Of a stretch of 64,000 nucleotides of DNA, positions 34,589 through 42,759 are shown piece by piece. The stretch is from Streptomyces omiyaensis. GTDB taxonomy: Bacteria; Actinomycetota; Actinomycetes; Streptomycetales; Streptomycetaceae. The notes below the pieces were generated by a model, which was not told the DNA's origin, ran no database searches, and was given only the letters and a program-made list of their open reading frames with translations. The position numbers were made by a program, and so were the translations under genes. The stretch is from positions 62,001 to 126,000 of the forward strand of contig NZ_BMVV01000023.1 of assembly GCF_014650895.1 (NCBI RefSeq). Reading direction: 5' to 3'. How positions within the stretch are numbered: position 1 is the stretch's first letter; each line of letters opens with the position of its first letter.

Positions 34589-35059
34589 ATGCCCGAGAAG
34601 GCCGCCGAGTCCGGTCGCACCGACGCCGCCCACTACGCCGACGTCCACGTCCTCGTCCGCCGCGGCGACGAGCTCCTCGTCGGACGACGCGCCGGGACCG
34701 TACGCGTGTTCCCCGGTCTCCACCAGGTCCCCGCCGGTCTCATGGAGGACCACGAGCCCGCCAGCGCGGCCGCGGCCCGCGAACTCCGCGAGGAGACCGG
34801 ACTCGACGTCCCGCCGGAGCGGCTGCGCTTCGTGCACCTCATGCACCACGTCTCCACCCACTCCGGCAGCCGCCGCGTCGCCTTCTTCTTCGAGGCGGAC
34901 GACCCGGGCACCGGGGTCACGAACACCGAGCCCGACAAGTGCGAGGGCTGGTCGTGGCGTGCGGACGTCCCCGAGCCGACCGCCCCCTACCTCCGCGAAG
35001 CCCTCCGGCACATCGCCGACGGCACGCCCTACAGCGAATACGCCTGGCCCTCCCCCTGA
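34589..35059 (+). CDS. Nudix hydrolase
   Basis: 156 aa. The Nudix box is intact: G at the start of GLMEDHEPASAAAA, followed by RELREETGL near residue 65 (GX5EX7REUXEEXGU). The N-terminus YADVHVLVRRGDELLVGRRAG and the KCEGWSWR segment near 120 are typical of small MutT-like enzymes that hydrolyse nucleoside diphosphate derivatives. The ATG at 34589 follows CGAGAGGACC. Substrate unknown. Confidence 0.88.
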   Translation: MPEKAAESGRTDAAHYADVHVLVRRGDELLVGRRAGTVRVFPGLHQVPAGLMEDHEPASAAAARELREETGLDVPPERLRFVHLMHHVSTHSGSRRVAFFFEADDPGTGVTNTEPDKCEGWSWRADVPEPTAPYLREALRHIADGTPYSEYAWPSP

Positions 35060-35108
35060 CCGACCGCCTTCGAGGACGGTCCGGCAGGACCTTCCGGCCG
35101 TGACGTGC

Positions 35109-35345
35109 CTACCGCCGGGGCCGCCGCGCGGCCTCCCTCAGCAGCAGGAGGGCGGCCGCCGGTGCCGAAGGGCCCGAGGGGCGGGTCGCCAGGGAGGCGC
35201 CCGCGCGGCGCACGGCGTCGAGGCGGAGGCGCTGGACGCCGACGAGGGCGCGGACGAAGGGGCGGTACGGCGGGACCACGAGGGCCGGGAGGGGCGCGGC
35301 CGCCGCGAGGTCGGCGGCGGCCCGGTCGAGTGCCCGCTTCCACAT
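35109..35345 (-). CDS. Small hypothetical protein
   Basis: 78 aa, MWKRALDRAAADLAAAAPLPALVV onwards, Ala/Arg/Leu-rich with alternating helices and no membrane segment. GGGAG lies 8 bp before the ATG and the frame fits the gap between neighbours. It converges on the Nudix gene. No family recognised. Confidence 0.55.
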   Translation of the reverse strand: MWKRALDRAAADLAAAAPLPALVVPPYRPFVRALVGVQRLRLDAVRRAGASLATRPSGPSAPAAALLLLREAARRPRR

Positions 35346-35464
35346 GCCGGTCTCCCGTCGTCGTCGGCTGCGAGCCTACGGCTCCCGCGGCGGAAACCCG
35401 GAGGTGCCCCCGGCCCCTCGTCTGCCAGACTCGCGGCGAGGCACGAGGGGTTCCAGGGGCGGGG

Positions 35465-36058
35465 ATGAACGAGGTCGACGACGTCTTCGAGACGCACGTG
35501 ACGGTGCGGTGCCGGACCGAGGGGGAGCTGGCCCGCCTCGGCGCGTGGGCGGCGGGCCGGGAGCTGAAGGTCACCACCATCGTCCTCGCGCGCGGCCGCA
35601 CACCGGTCCAGCCGATGCTGACGCTGCGCGGCCGGGCGGCCCACCCGGCCGTGGTGACCGGGCTGCTGGAGGCCGGTTTCGAGCCGGCGCGGGTCAAGGT
35701 GGAGACGGTGCCGTGGAGCGCCGAACCCCCGGGGCCCGGCGGGGGCTACCACGAGCACCACGTGAAGCTGGCGCTGCCCGCCGGCTACGACCGGGCGGCG
35801 CTGGAGGACCTCGTCGTGCCGCACGGGGCGCACGTGTCCTGGAACGCGCGCCGGGTGCTGCCGGGGCCGGACGGGCGGCACGAGCGTTTCGTCACCCAGC
35901 GGCACCCGGGACCCGCGGACGCGGCGGGGCGCGCCTGCGACGCGCTCGTCGCCGCCCTGGTCGCCGCCGGGCACGAACCGGTGGCGCAGGAGCGGGAGTT
36001 CGTGGTCTCCGACAGCGACCTGTCGTGGGACGAGGGCTGGCTGGAGGAGGCCGCATGA
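35465..36058 (+). CDS. Hypothetical protein with two similar halves, partner of a nucleotidyltransferase
   Basis: 197 aa. The two halves follow the same plan: FETHVTVRC...VVTGLLEAGFEPARVKVETV (about 7-82) and YHEHHVKLAL...LVAALVAAGHEPVAQEREFVV (about 93-185), which suggests an internal duplication of a ferredoxin-like unit. The stop overlaps the ATG of the nucleotidyltransferase gene (ATGA), so the two are co-translated. It could be a regulator, substrate-binding partner or antitoxin; there is no winged helix as in AbiEi. Family not recognised. Confidence 0.75.
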   Translation: MNEVDDVFETHVTVRCRTEGELARLGAWAAGRELKVTTIVLARGRTPVQPMLTLRGRAAHPAVVTGLLEAGFEPARVKVETVPWSAEPPGPGGGYHEHHVKLALPAGYDRAALEDLVVPHGAHVSWNARRVLPGPDGRHERFVTQRHPGPADAAGRACDALVAALVAAGHEPVAQEREFVVSDSDLSWDEGWLEEAA

Positions 36059-37047
36059 GCGAGAGGCAGGGCAAGCCGTCCATCCCGGACGGGCCGGACA
36101 GCACCACCGAACCCGCCGCCGCGTGGGTGCACCGCAAGCACGAGCTGCCGTACACCCTCACCGCGGGGGTCGGCGGGGTGGCGGCACGGCACCGGGTCTT
36201 CGACCCCGCGCTCAAGCACTTCGACGAGGCCTTCCGGCCCGGTGACGGGGTCGTCGAGGACCCGGAGCTGCGCGCCCGCTGGCAGACGGCCCGGCGCGCG
36301 GCGCTGGAGCTCGTCCTCGCCGCCGTCGCCGGGTCGCCGTGGGCCGGTTCCCTCGTGCTGCGCGGCAGCATGCTGATGGGGGCCTGGTTCGGCGAGGCGG
36401 CCCGCGCCCCGAAGGACATCGACTTCGTCGTCGTCCCCGAGACCTGGCGCATCGAGGAGCCCCGGACCCGCGCGATGCTCGACGGCATCGCCGCCGCGGC
36501 CGAGGACCTCGCGGTGGAGCGCGGCACGGGCCTGTCGATCCCGGCGGCCGGAGCGGTGTCCGAGTACATCTGGACCTACGAGCGGGTGCCCGGCCACCGG
36601 CTGGTCCTGCCGTGGACCGCCCCCGGACTCCCCGGCGGCCAGGTCCAGCTCGACTTCGTCTTCCACGAACGCCTCCCGACGCCGCCCCGCCCGGTCGAGG
36701 TCGCGGGCGTCCGCCTGCGGGCGGCGGACCGCGAACTGTCCCTGGCCTGGAAACTCCTGTGGCTGGGCTGCGACATGTACCCGCAGGCCAAGGACCTGTA
36801 CGACGCGGTCCTCCTCGCCGAGAGCTGCACCCTGCCGCGCGCCCTCCTGGAGACCGTGCTGCGCGAGGCCGACGAGTGGCCGGGCCCTCCGGACGAGCCG
36901 CTGAGCCCCGCCGTGTTCGAGGAGGCCGCCCTCGCGGCCGACTGGGAGGGCTTCGACGACGCCCACCCGGACACCGGGACCGCGCGGCGCGACCTCACGG
37001 CCCGTCTGCTGGCCGCCCTGGCCCCGGTCCTGGGAGCAGCGCGGTAG
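36055..37047 (+). CDS. AbiEii/AbiGii-like nucleotidyltransferase
   Basis: 330 aa. The nucleotidyltransferase signature is LRGSMLMGAWFGEAARAP then KDIDFVVV (about 101-125), with the third acidic residue probably in QLDFVFHE near 200 and the helical motif LAWKLLWLGCDMYPQAKDLYD near 230, close to the LxxKLxAxxxRxxxKDxxD pattern of AbiEii toxins. This family adds nucleotides to tRNA or other acceptors. The gene is translationally coupled to the duplicated-fold protein. It could be a toxin of a toxin-antitoxin pair or a housekeeping enzyme. Confidence 0.75.
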   Translation: MSERQGKPSIPDGPDSTTEPAAAWVHRKHELPYTLTAGVGGVAARHRVFDPALKHFDEAFRPGDGVVEDPELRARWQTARRAALELVLAAVAGSPWAGSLVLRGSMLMGAWFGEAARAPKDIDFVVVPETWRIEEPRTRAMLDGIAAAAEDLAVERGTGLSIPAAGAVSEYIWTYERVPGHRLVLPWTAPGLPGGQVQLDFVFHERLPTPPRPVEVAGVRLRAADRELSLAWKLLWLGCDMYPQAKDLYDAVLLAESCTLPRALLETVLREADEWPGPPDEPLSPAVFEEAALAADWEGFDDAHPDTGTARRDLTARLLAALAPVLGAAR

Positions 37048-37090
37048 CGGGTCTCCGGCACCGCGATACCCGCCCCGCCCGGCGACGTGC

Positions 37091-37131
37091 CCCGGCCCCG
37101 GACCTCCTCGGGGGAGAGGGCCGGGGCCGGG
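37091..37131. terminator. Bidirectional hairpin terminator
   Basis: An 11-bp perfect stem (37091-37101 with 37121-37131), with extra CCTC/GAGG pairing in the loop, lies between the convergent nucleotidyltransferase and secreted-protein genes. Confidence 0.65.
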
Positions 37132-37147
37132 CGTGCGGGGGTGCGGC

Positions 37148-37663
37148 TCAGGCGGTGCCGCGGGCGGCGACGGCGCGACGGCGCCGGCCGATCAGGACGC
37201 CCGCGGCGGCGCCGCCGAGGAGCAGCGCGCCGAGGCCGTACGGGAGGCCGCCGCCCCCGTCCGCGCCTCCGTCCGCGCCGGCCGCCCAGCCGAGGCCCGC
37301 CTCCACGGCGCCGTTCGGCGCCCCGGAGATCCGGTAGGTGACGGTCTGCTGGATGCGGGGCGGGCACTTGAGGGTCAGGGTGTCCGTGCCGGAGGCCGCG
37401 TCCAGGGGGAGCGTGAAGGTGCCCACCAGGACGCCGGGCCGGTCCCCGGCGAAGAGGTGGAACTTCCCGGCCGCCACCGATTCGCCCTTGCCGTAGGTCT
37501 CCGTGCCGCAGGCGGTGGTGGTGACCGTGACGGTGGTGCCGGGGGCCGCGAGGCCCGGGTTGACGCGGACGTCACCGGAGGGCGCCGCCGCGGCGGAGGG
37601 GGCGGACAGGACGAGGGCGGACAGGACCAGGGCGAGCTGGGAACCCGTACGGGCGAGACGCAT
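37148..37663 (-). CDS. Secreted, membrane-anchored protein
   Basis: 171 aa. A Sec signal peptide (MRLARTGSQLALVLSALVLSAPSAAAAP) is followed by an Ig-like beta domain with two cysteines (TTACGTETY and TLKCPPRI), a Gly-rich linker and a C-terminal hydrophobic helix with positive end (LGALLLGGAAAGVLIGRRRRAVAAR). There is no LPxTG motif, so it is membrane-anchored, not sortase-linked. AAGGAAG precedes the ATG. Function unknown. Confidence 0.82.
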   Translation of the reverse strand: MRLARTGSQLALVLSALVLSAPSAAAAPSGDVRVNPGLAAPGTTVTVTTTACGTETYGKGESVAAGKFHLFAGDRPGVLVGTFTLPLDAASGTDTLTLKCPPRIQQTVTYRISGAPNGAVEAGLGWAAGADGGADGGGGLPYGLGALLLGGAAAGVLIGRRRRAVAARGTA

Positions 37664-37889
37664 GCTTCCTTCTCTCGTTCGGCGGAGCCTTCTCGGCCGG
37701 CTGGACCGCGCGGCACCTGTGCTGTGCTCCGTGCACGAGAAGACCCCCGCCCGGTGGGCACCGCAACGGGAGATGCGCCCGCGATGTCCCGCGTTCGGGC
37801 GCTTGATCGTCCGCGCCCGCTGACATCGCCGCAGGTCATAGCCGTGCCTTCGGGTCCGGAGAACGGCGGCTTGGCTGCGCGCGAACGGG

Positions 37890-37924
37890 CGAGGGGCGGG
37901 AACCGTCCGGGTTCCCGCCCCTCG
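37890..37924 (-). terminator. Terminator of the FAD hydroxylase gene
   Basis: A perfect 15-bp stem (37890-37904 with 37910-37924) and a 5-nt loop GTCCG, 19 bp downstream of the hydroxylase stop on the minus strand. Confidence 0.8.
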
Positions 37925-37943
37925 TGGGGTGTGCCCGAGGAGG

Positions 37944-39605
37944 TCAGTCCCGGCCCAGGAGCGCCGTGAGGACCTCCCGCAGCGTCGCCTCGGGATCCGC
38001 CGACGCCCCTTCGGACCGCCAGGCGACGAAACCGTCCGGCCGGACCAGCACCGCGCCGTCCGCGGTGACGCCGTGGGCCTCCGCCCAGTCCGCGTCGCTC
38101 GCGGGCGCGAGCTCGGCGTCGGGGCCGCCGCCGATCCGGTGGGCGTCGAGCGGCACCGCGAGCTGCCGGGCGACGCGCTCCGCCGCCGCGTGCCAGCCGC
38201 CGGCGCCGTCCTCGGAGCTCAGCAGGACCAGGGACCGCTCGTACAGGTCGAGGGTGGAGATCCGGACGCCGGCCCGGTCCAGCCACAGGTGGGGCGCCCG
38301 GCTCCCGGGTTCGCCCGTGAGGCGCAGTCCCTCGGACACGACCGGCAGCGCCGGGTCGACGCCCAGGACGGCGCCCCGCGGATAGCGGTAGCCGAGCACC
38401 TCGTTGAGGATGCCGCCCTTGCCCCCCTTGGGCGCGCCGAAGCCGGGCGCGGGGGCGTACCCGGGGTGGCTGTGCTCCACGGACCGCGCCGCGGCCCGGG
38501 CGCTCGTCGTCACGGCCACCGGCCGCCGCTCCGCGTCGTAGGAGGCGAGCAGCTCCGGTCCCGCCCAGCCGCCCAGGACGGCGGCGAGCTTCCAGGCGAG
38601 GTTGTGCGCGTCCTGGATGCCGGTGTTGGAGCCGAAGGCCCCGGTGGGCGGCATCTCGTGGGCGGAGTCACCGGCGAGGAACACCCGGCCGTCCGCGTAC
38701 CGCTCGGCGATCCGCTCCGCGGCGTGCCACGGCGCCCGGCCGGTGACCTCCACGTCGAGGTCGGGGGCGCCCACGGCGCGCCGGATGTGGTCCCGGCACC
38801 GCTCGTCGGTGAACTCCTCCAGCGTCTCGCCGCGTTCGGGGTGCCAGGGGGCGTGGAAGACCCAGCGCTCCTGGTTGTCGATCGGCAGGAGGGCGCCCTC
38901 GGCCTCCGGGTTGGTGAGGTAGCCGACGATGAAGCGCCGGTCGCCGACGATGCCCGCGAGCCCGCGGGAGGTGAAGGTGACGCTCACGTTGTGGAACAGG
39001 TCGCCCTGCCCGCTCTGGCCGATGCCGAGCAGCTCGCGGACCGGGCTGCGCGGCCCGTCCGCCGCGACGAGGTACCGCGCCCGGATGGCGGTGTGCTCGC
39101 CGGTCTCACGGCTCTTGACCCGGGCGGTCACCCCGTCGGCGTCCTGCTCGAAGGACATCAGCTCCGTCGAGTACCGCAGGTCGCCGCCGAGCTCCCCGGC
39201 GCGTGCGCGCAGCACCGGTTCGAGGTCGTTCTGACTGCACAGGCACCACCCGGTGGGACTGAAGCGGGCGAGCCCGCCGCCGGGGTCGATCTCCTTGAAC
39301 AGCCACTCGCCCTCCTCGCCCACCAGGGCCGGCGCCTGCAGGATGCCGTTGTTGTGCGCGAGGACCGATGCGGCCCGCTGGATGGGCTCCGCGATCCCGG
39401 CACCGCGGAAGAGCTCCATGGTCCGGACGTTGTTGCCCCTGCCGCGCGGGTGGATCGACGTGCCCGAGTGGCGCTCCACCAGGGTGTGCGGCACGCCGAG
39501 CCGCCCCAGGAACAGCGAGGTGGAGAGGCCCACCAGCGAGCCGCCGACGATGAGCACGGGCGTGTGGTGACCGATCGCCTCGCCGGCCACTTCGAATCCG
39601 TTCAT
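37944..39605 (-). CDS. whiE-ORFVIII: FAD-dependent aromatic hydroxylase, spore-pigment ORFVIII type
   Basis: 553 aa, class A flavoprotein monooxygenase (PgaE/RdmE/OxyS group). The FAD dinucleotide motif is LIVGGSLVGLSTSLFLGRLG near 19, the DG motif VAADGPRSPVRELL near 180, and the second FAD motif GRVFLAGDSAHEMPPTGAFGSN near 310, with the C-terminal thioredoxin-like domain of this group. It hydroxylates polyketide aromatic rings with NADPH and O2. It is divergent from the seven-gene operon, as whiE-ORFVIII is in S. coelicolor, where it modifies the spore pigment late in sporulation. GGAGGCGCACC precedes the ATG. Confidence 0.92.
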   Translation of the reverse strand: MNGFEVAGEAIGHHTPVLIVGGSLVGLSTSLFLGRLGVPHTLVERHSGTSIHPRGRGNNVRTMELFRGAGIAEPIQRAASVLAHNNGILQAPALVGEEGEWLFKEIDPGGGLARFSPTGWCLCSQNDLEPVLRARAGELGGDLRYSTELMSFEQDADGVTARVKSRETGEHTAIRARYLVAADGPRSPVRELLGIGQSGQGDLFHNVSVTFTSRGLAGIVGDRRFIVGYLTNPEAEGALLPIDNQERWVFHAPWHPERGETLEEFTDERCRDHIRRAVGAPDLDVEVTGRAPWHAAERIAERYADGRVFLAGDSAHEMPPTGAFGSNTGIQDAHNLAWKLAAVLGGWAGPELLASYDAERRPVAVTTSARAAARSVEHSHPGYAPAPGFGAPKGGKGGILNEVLGYRYPRGAVLGVDPALPVVSEGLRLTGEPGSRAPHLWLDRAGVRISTLDLYERSLVLLSSEDGAGGWHAAAERVARQLAVPLDAHRIGGGPDAELAPASDADWAEAHGVTADGAVLVRPDGFVAWRSEGASADPEATLREVLTALLGRD

Positions 39606-39839
39606 GGTGCGCCTCCTGCGTCACCTGCGACGCGAGTCGTGGATGGAATGCAGATTCAAGTCCTTCGGGAGCGAACCCGCGTGCCGGGGCACCCGGATGA
39701 CACGCGGTTCACTCGCCTGCTCCACGGGACTCGCGCGCTCTCGGCGCTCCTGTCAACCATCGACACGTGACGATCACGGCGTGTCGGACACGCGGGTCGT
39801 TCCCACCCCCCTCCCACTGAAGAGAAAGAGGTGTGCCGG
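39606..39839. promoter_or_regulatory. Divergent promoter region of the spore-pigment cluster
   Basis: 234 bp between ORFVIII and ORFI. In S. coelicolor this interval carries two divergent sporulation promoters, one needing SigF. Here I see two small dyads, GTGACGATCAC (39767-39777) and CGTGTCGGACACG (39780-39792), near the ORFI side, possible operators. No SigF-type hexamers were assigned with confidence. Confidence 0.55.
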
Positions 39840-40955
39840 ATGGCCCCCTCGGGACGCATCTCCCAGTCGGTGTTCGACGGCTCACGGCTGCGGGTGATCC
39901 TCCTGCTCGACCTGTACGAGGGCGCGCAGCAGCAGTTCCTCGACGCGTACGAGCTCATGCGCCGGCAGGTCGCCTCGGTGCCCGGCCACATCAGCGACCA
40001 GCTGTGCCAGTCCATCGAGAACCCCTCGCAGTGGCTCATCACCAGCGAGTGGGAGAGCGCGCCGCCGTTCCTCGCGTGGGTCAACAGCGAGGAGCACGTC
40101 GAGACCGTCAAGCCCATGCACAGCTGTGTCCGGGACACCCGGTCGATGCGCTACAGCGTCCTCCGCGAGACGAGCCCCGCCCAGTCGCAGCGGACGGCGC
40201 CCGCGGACACGCAGGTGGAGGCCCGCGTCGGCGACGGCGTGGCACGCCACGCCCTGACCTTCACCGTCAAGCCGGGCTCGGAGTCGAAGGTCGCCGAGAT
40301 CCTCTCCGGGTACGAGTCCCCCTCGGCGCAGGTCGACGAGAACACCCGGCTCCGCCGCACCTCGCTCTTCATGCACGGCAACCGCGTCGTGCGGGCCGTG
40401 GAGGTCGAGGGCGACCTGCTCGCGGCGCTGCGGCACGTCGCCCGCCAGCCCGAGGTGCGGGCGGTCGAGGAGGCCATCAACCCCTACCTGGAGCAGGACC
40501 GCGACCTCACGGACCCGGACTCCGCGCGCGTCTTCTTCACCCGGGCCGCGCTCCCGGCCGTCCAGCACGTGGTGGCGGACCGGCCGGCCCCGGCCGGACT
40601 GCGGCGGCACGCGCTCTACTACCCGGCCAGGGAAGGCCGCGGCACGGAGCTCGCCCGGCTGCTCGCGCACCAGGACAGGGACGCGGCGAGCGACCCGGAC
40701 AACCCCGTGTACGGCAGCACCGTCTTCCAGCGCGACGACATCGTGGTGCGCCTGATCGACCTCGTCGGCGAACCGGACCTCGACGCCCTCGCCTCCCTCG
40801 GGCTGAAGGGCGAGGGCAAGCCCGCGGAGCTGGAGCACCTGCTCGACGGCGCCGCGATCGGCGTCGAGGGCTCCCTGGACACGGAGCGCAACGTCAACCG
40901 CCTCCTGTCGCACGCCGACATGCTGCCGGTCACCGACCGCTCGGCGACTTCCTGA
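39840..40955 (+). CDS. whiE-ORFI: Spore-pigment ORFI protein (SchA/CurD-like)
   Basis: 371 aa. The N-terminal third is an antibiotic-biosynthesis-monooxygenase-like domain (LRVILLLDLYEGAQQQFLDAYELMRRQV, then ITSEWESAPPFLAWVNSEEH). Two further related segments follow (HALTFTVKPGSESKVAEIL near 139, RRHALYYPAREGRGTELARLL near 250). This fits the first gene of whiE/curamycin-type clusters, whose exact role is not settled. The ATG at 39840 has AAAGAGG at 8 bp; a GTG at 39831 in frame is possible. Confidence 0.88.
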   Translation: MAPSGRISQSVFDGSRLRVILLLDLYEGAQQQFLDAYELMRRQVASVPGHISDQLCQSIENPSQWLITSEWESAPPFLAWVNSEEHVETVKPMHSCVRDTRSMRYSVLRETSPAQSQRTAPADTQVEARVGDGVARHALTFTVKPGSESKVAEILSGYESPSAQVDENTRLRRTSLFMHGNRVVRAVEVEGDLLAALRHVARQPEVRAVEEAINPYLEQDRDLTDPDSARVFFTRAALPAVQHVVADRPAPAGLRRHALYYPAREGRGTELARLLAHQDRDAASDPDNPVYGSTVFQRDDIVVRLIDLVGEPDLDALASLGLKGEGKPAELEHLLDGAAIGVEGSLDTERNVNRLLSHADMLPVTDRSATS

Positions 40956-41023
40956 CCGCCGGTCGCGGCCTCCCCCCACGGTCGCTTCCCCGCACGTCAC
41001 AGCCACATCTGGAGGTATCAACC

Positions 41024-41494
41024 ATGCTCAAGCAGCGTCCGCACATCGTGAACCTGAGCGAGACCGAGCCCAACCGCAGGCGGGGAGGCGACCTCCGGGC
41101 CATGCTCACCCCGGCCACGGTCGGGTCCACCAGCGGCTTCATGGGCCTGGCCATCGTGCAGCCGGGCGAGCGCATCGGCGAGCACTACCACCCGTACTCC
41201 GAGGAGTTCGTGTACGTGGTCTCCGGCGCGCTGGAGGTGGACCTGGACGGCGACACGTACGCCCTCCGGTCCGACCAGGGGCTCCTGATCCCGATCGACG
41301 TGCGCCACCGCTTCCGCAACGTCGGCGACGTGGAGGCCCGCATGGTCTTCCACCTCGGCCCGCTCGCGCCCCGGCCGAGCCTCGGCCACGTGGACACGGA
41401 AGTCACCGAGGACGGTGAACCGGCAGCCGTGGGACCCCACCTGACCGTCCACGAGCCGGGACCGGCGGCCGAGCGAAGCGGGGCAATCGAGTGA
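41024..41494 (+). CDS. whiE-ORFII: Cupin protein, spore-pigment ORFII
   Basis: 156 aa. A single cupin barrel with GERIGEHYHPYSEEFVYVVSGALEV (metal-binding H-x-H and E) and the second motif IPIDVRHRFRNVG with its His. Cupins of this type in aromatic polyketide clusters are thought to help folding or oxidation of the polyketide. GGAGGTATCA precedes the ATG, and the stop overlaps the KS-alpha GTG. Confidence 0.92.
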   Translation: MLKQRPHIVNLSETEPNRRRGGDLRAMLTPATVGSTSGFMGLAIVQPGERIGEHYHPYSEEFVYVVSGALEVDLDGDTYALRSDQGLLIPIDVRHRFRNVGDVEARMVFHLGPLAPRPSLGHVDTEVTEDGEPAAVGPHLTVHEPGPAAERSGAIE

Positions 41495-42759
41495 CCCGGC
41501 GAGTGGCCGTCACCGGTATCGGTGTGGTCGCTCCGGGCGGGACCGGGGCGAAGGCGTTCTGGGACCTCCTCACCGCCGGCCGTACCGCGACCCGCGGCAT
41601 CACCCTCTTCGACCCGGCCGGGCTGCGCTCCCGCATCGCCGCCGAGTGCGACTTCGACCCGGCGGCCCACGGGCTGGAGCCGGAGCTGAGCCGCCACGCC
41701 GACCGGTACATCCAGTTCGCCGCCGTCGCCGCGGACGAGGCCGTCCAGGACGCCGGGCTCGACACCGCCGCGGAGGACCCCTGGCGCATCGCCGTCTCCC
41801 TCGGCAGCGCCGTCGGCGGCACCACCCGGCTCGAACACGACTACGTGCTGGTCAGCGCGGGCGGACAGCGCTGGGACGTGGACCACAGGGCGGCCGAGCC
41901 GCGGCTGCACCTGGCGTTCTCGCCCAGCACCCTCGCCTCCCTCGTGGCCGAGCGCTTCGGCGCCCGCGGCCCGGTGCAGACGGTCTCCACCGGCTGCACC
42001 TCCGGCCTCGACGCGGTCGGCTACGCCTTCCACACCATCCAGGAAGGCCGGGCGGACGTCTGCATCGCCGGCGCGTCGGACTCGCCGATCTCCCCGATCA
42101 CCATGGCCTGCTTCGACGCCATCAAGGCCACGTCGCCCGACAACGACGACCCGGAGCACGCCTCCAGGCCCTTCGACAACGACCGCAAGGGCTTCGTCAT
42201 GGGCGAGGGCGCGGCCGTCCTCGTGCTGGAGGAGTACGAGCACGCGAAGGCCCGCGGCGCGCACGTGTACTGCGAGATCGGCGGCTACGCCACCTTCGGC
42301 AACGCCTACCACATGACCGGTCTGACCGGTGAGGGCATCGAGATGTCCCGGGCGATCGACTCCACGCTCGACCAGGCCCGGATCGACCCCACGGACGTCG
42401 ACTACGTCAACGCGCACGGATCCGGCACCCGGCAGAACGACCGGCACGAGACCGCCGCGGTGAAGCGGTCGCTGGGCGCCCACGCCTACGACACGCCCAT
42501 GAGCTCCATCAAGTCCATGGTGGGGCACTCCCTGGGCGCCATCGGCGCCATCGAGGTGGCGGCCTGCGTGCTCGCGCTGAAGCACCAGGTCGTGCCGCCG
42601 ACGGCGAACTACGAGACCCCCGACCCCGAGTGCGACCTGGACTACGTGCCGCGCACCGCCCGCTCCCGGAAGCTCGGGAACGTGCTCTCCGTGGGCAGCG
42701 GATTCGGCGGCTTCCAGTCCGCGGTCCTCCTGACGGGGCCGACCGGGAGGACACGATGA
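41491..42759 (+). CDS. whiE-ORFIII: Type II PKS ketosynthase alpha (KS-alpha)
   Basis: 422 aa. Active-site cysteine in VSTGCTSGLDAVGYA near 169, and the two histidines in YVNAHGSGTRQNDRHE and SMVGHSLGAIGAIEVAA. It builds the poly-beta-keto chain on the ACP together with KS-beta. GTG start overlapping the cupin stop (GTGA); its own stop overlaps the KS-beta ATG. The family is certain; assignment to the spore-pigment clade follows from gene order. Confidence 0.96.
   Translation: MTRRVAVTGIGVVAPGGTGAKAFWDLLTAGRTATRGITLFDPAGLRSRIAAECDFDPAAHGLEPELSRHADRYIQFAAVAADEAVQDAGLDTAAEDPWRIAVSLGSAVGGTTRLEHDYVLVSAGGQRWDVDHRAAEPRLHLAFSPSTLASLVAERFGARGPVQTVSTGCTSGLDAVGYAFHTIQEGRADVCIAGASDSPISPITMACFDAIKATSPDNDDPEHASRPFDNDRKGFVMGEGAAVLVLEEYEHAKARGAHVYCEIGGYATFGNAYHMTGLTGEGIEMSRAIDSTLDQARIDPTDVDYVNAHGSGTRQNDRHETAAVKRSLGAHAYDTPMSSIKSMVGHSLGAIGAIEVAACVLALKHQVVPPTANYETPDPECDLDYVPRTARSRKLGNVLSVGSGFGGFQSAVLLTGPTGRTR

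Noticed and set aside
37148..37663. Sortase-anchored surface protein
   Set aside because: There is a C-terminal helix and positive tail but no LPxTG or LAxTG motif.
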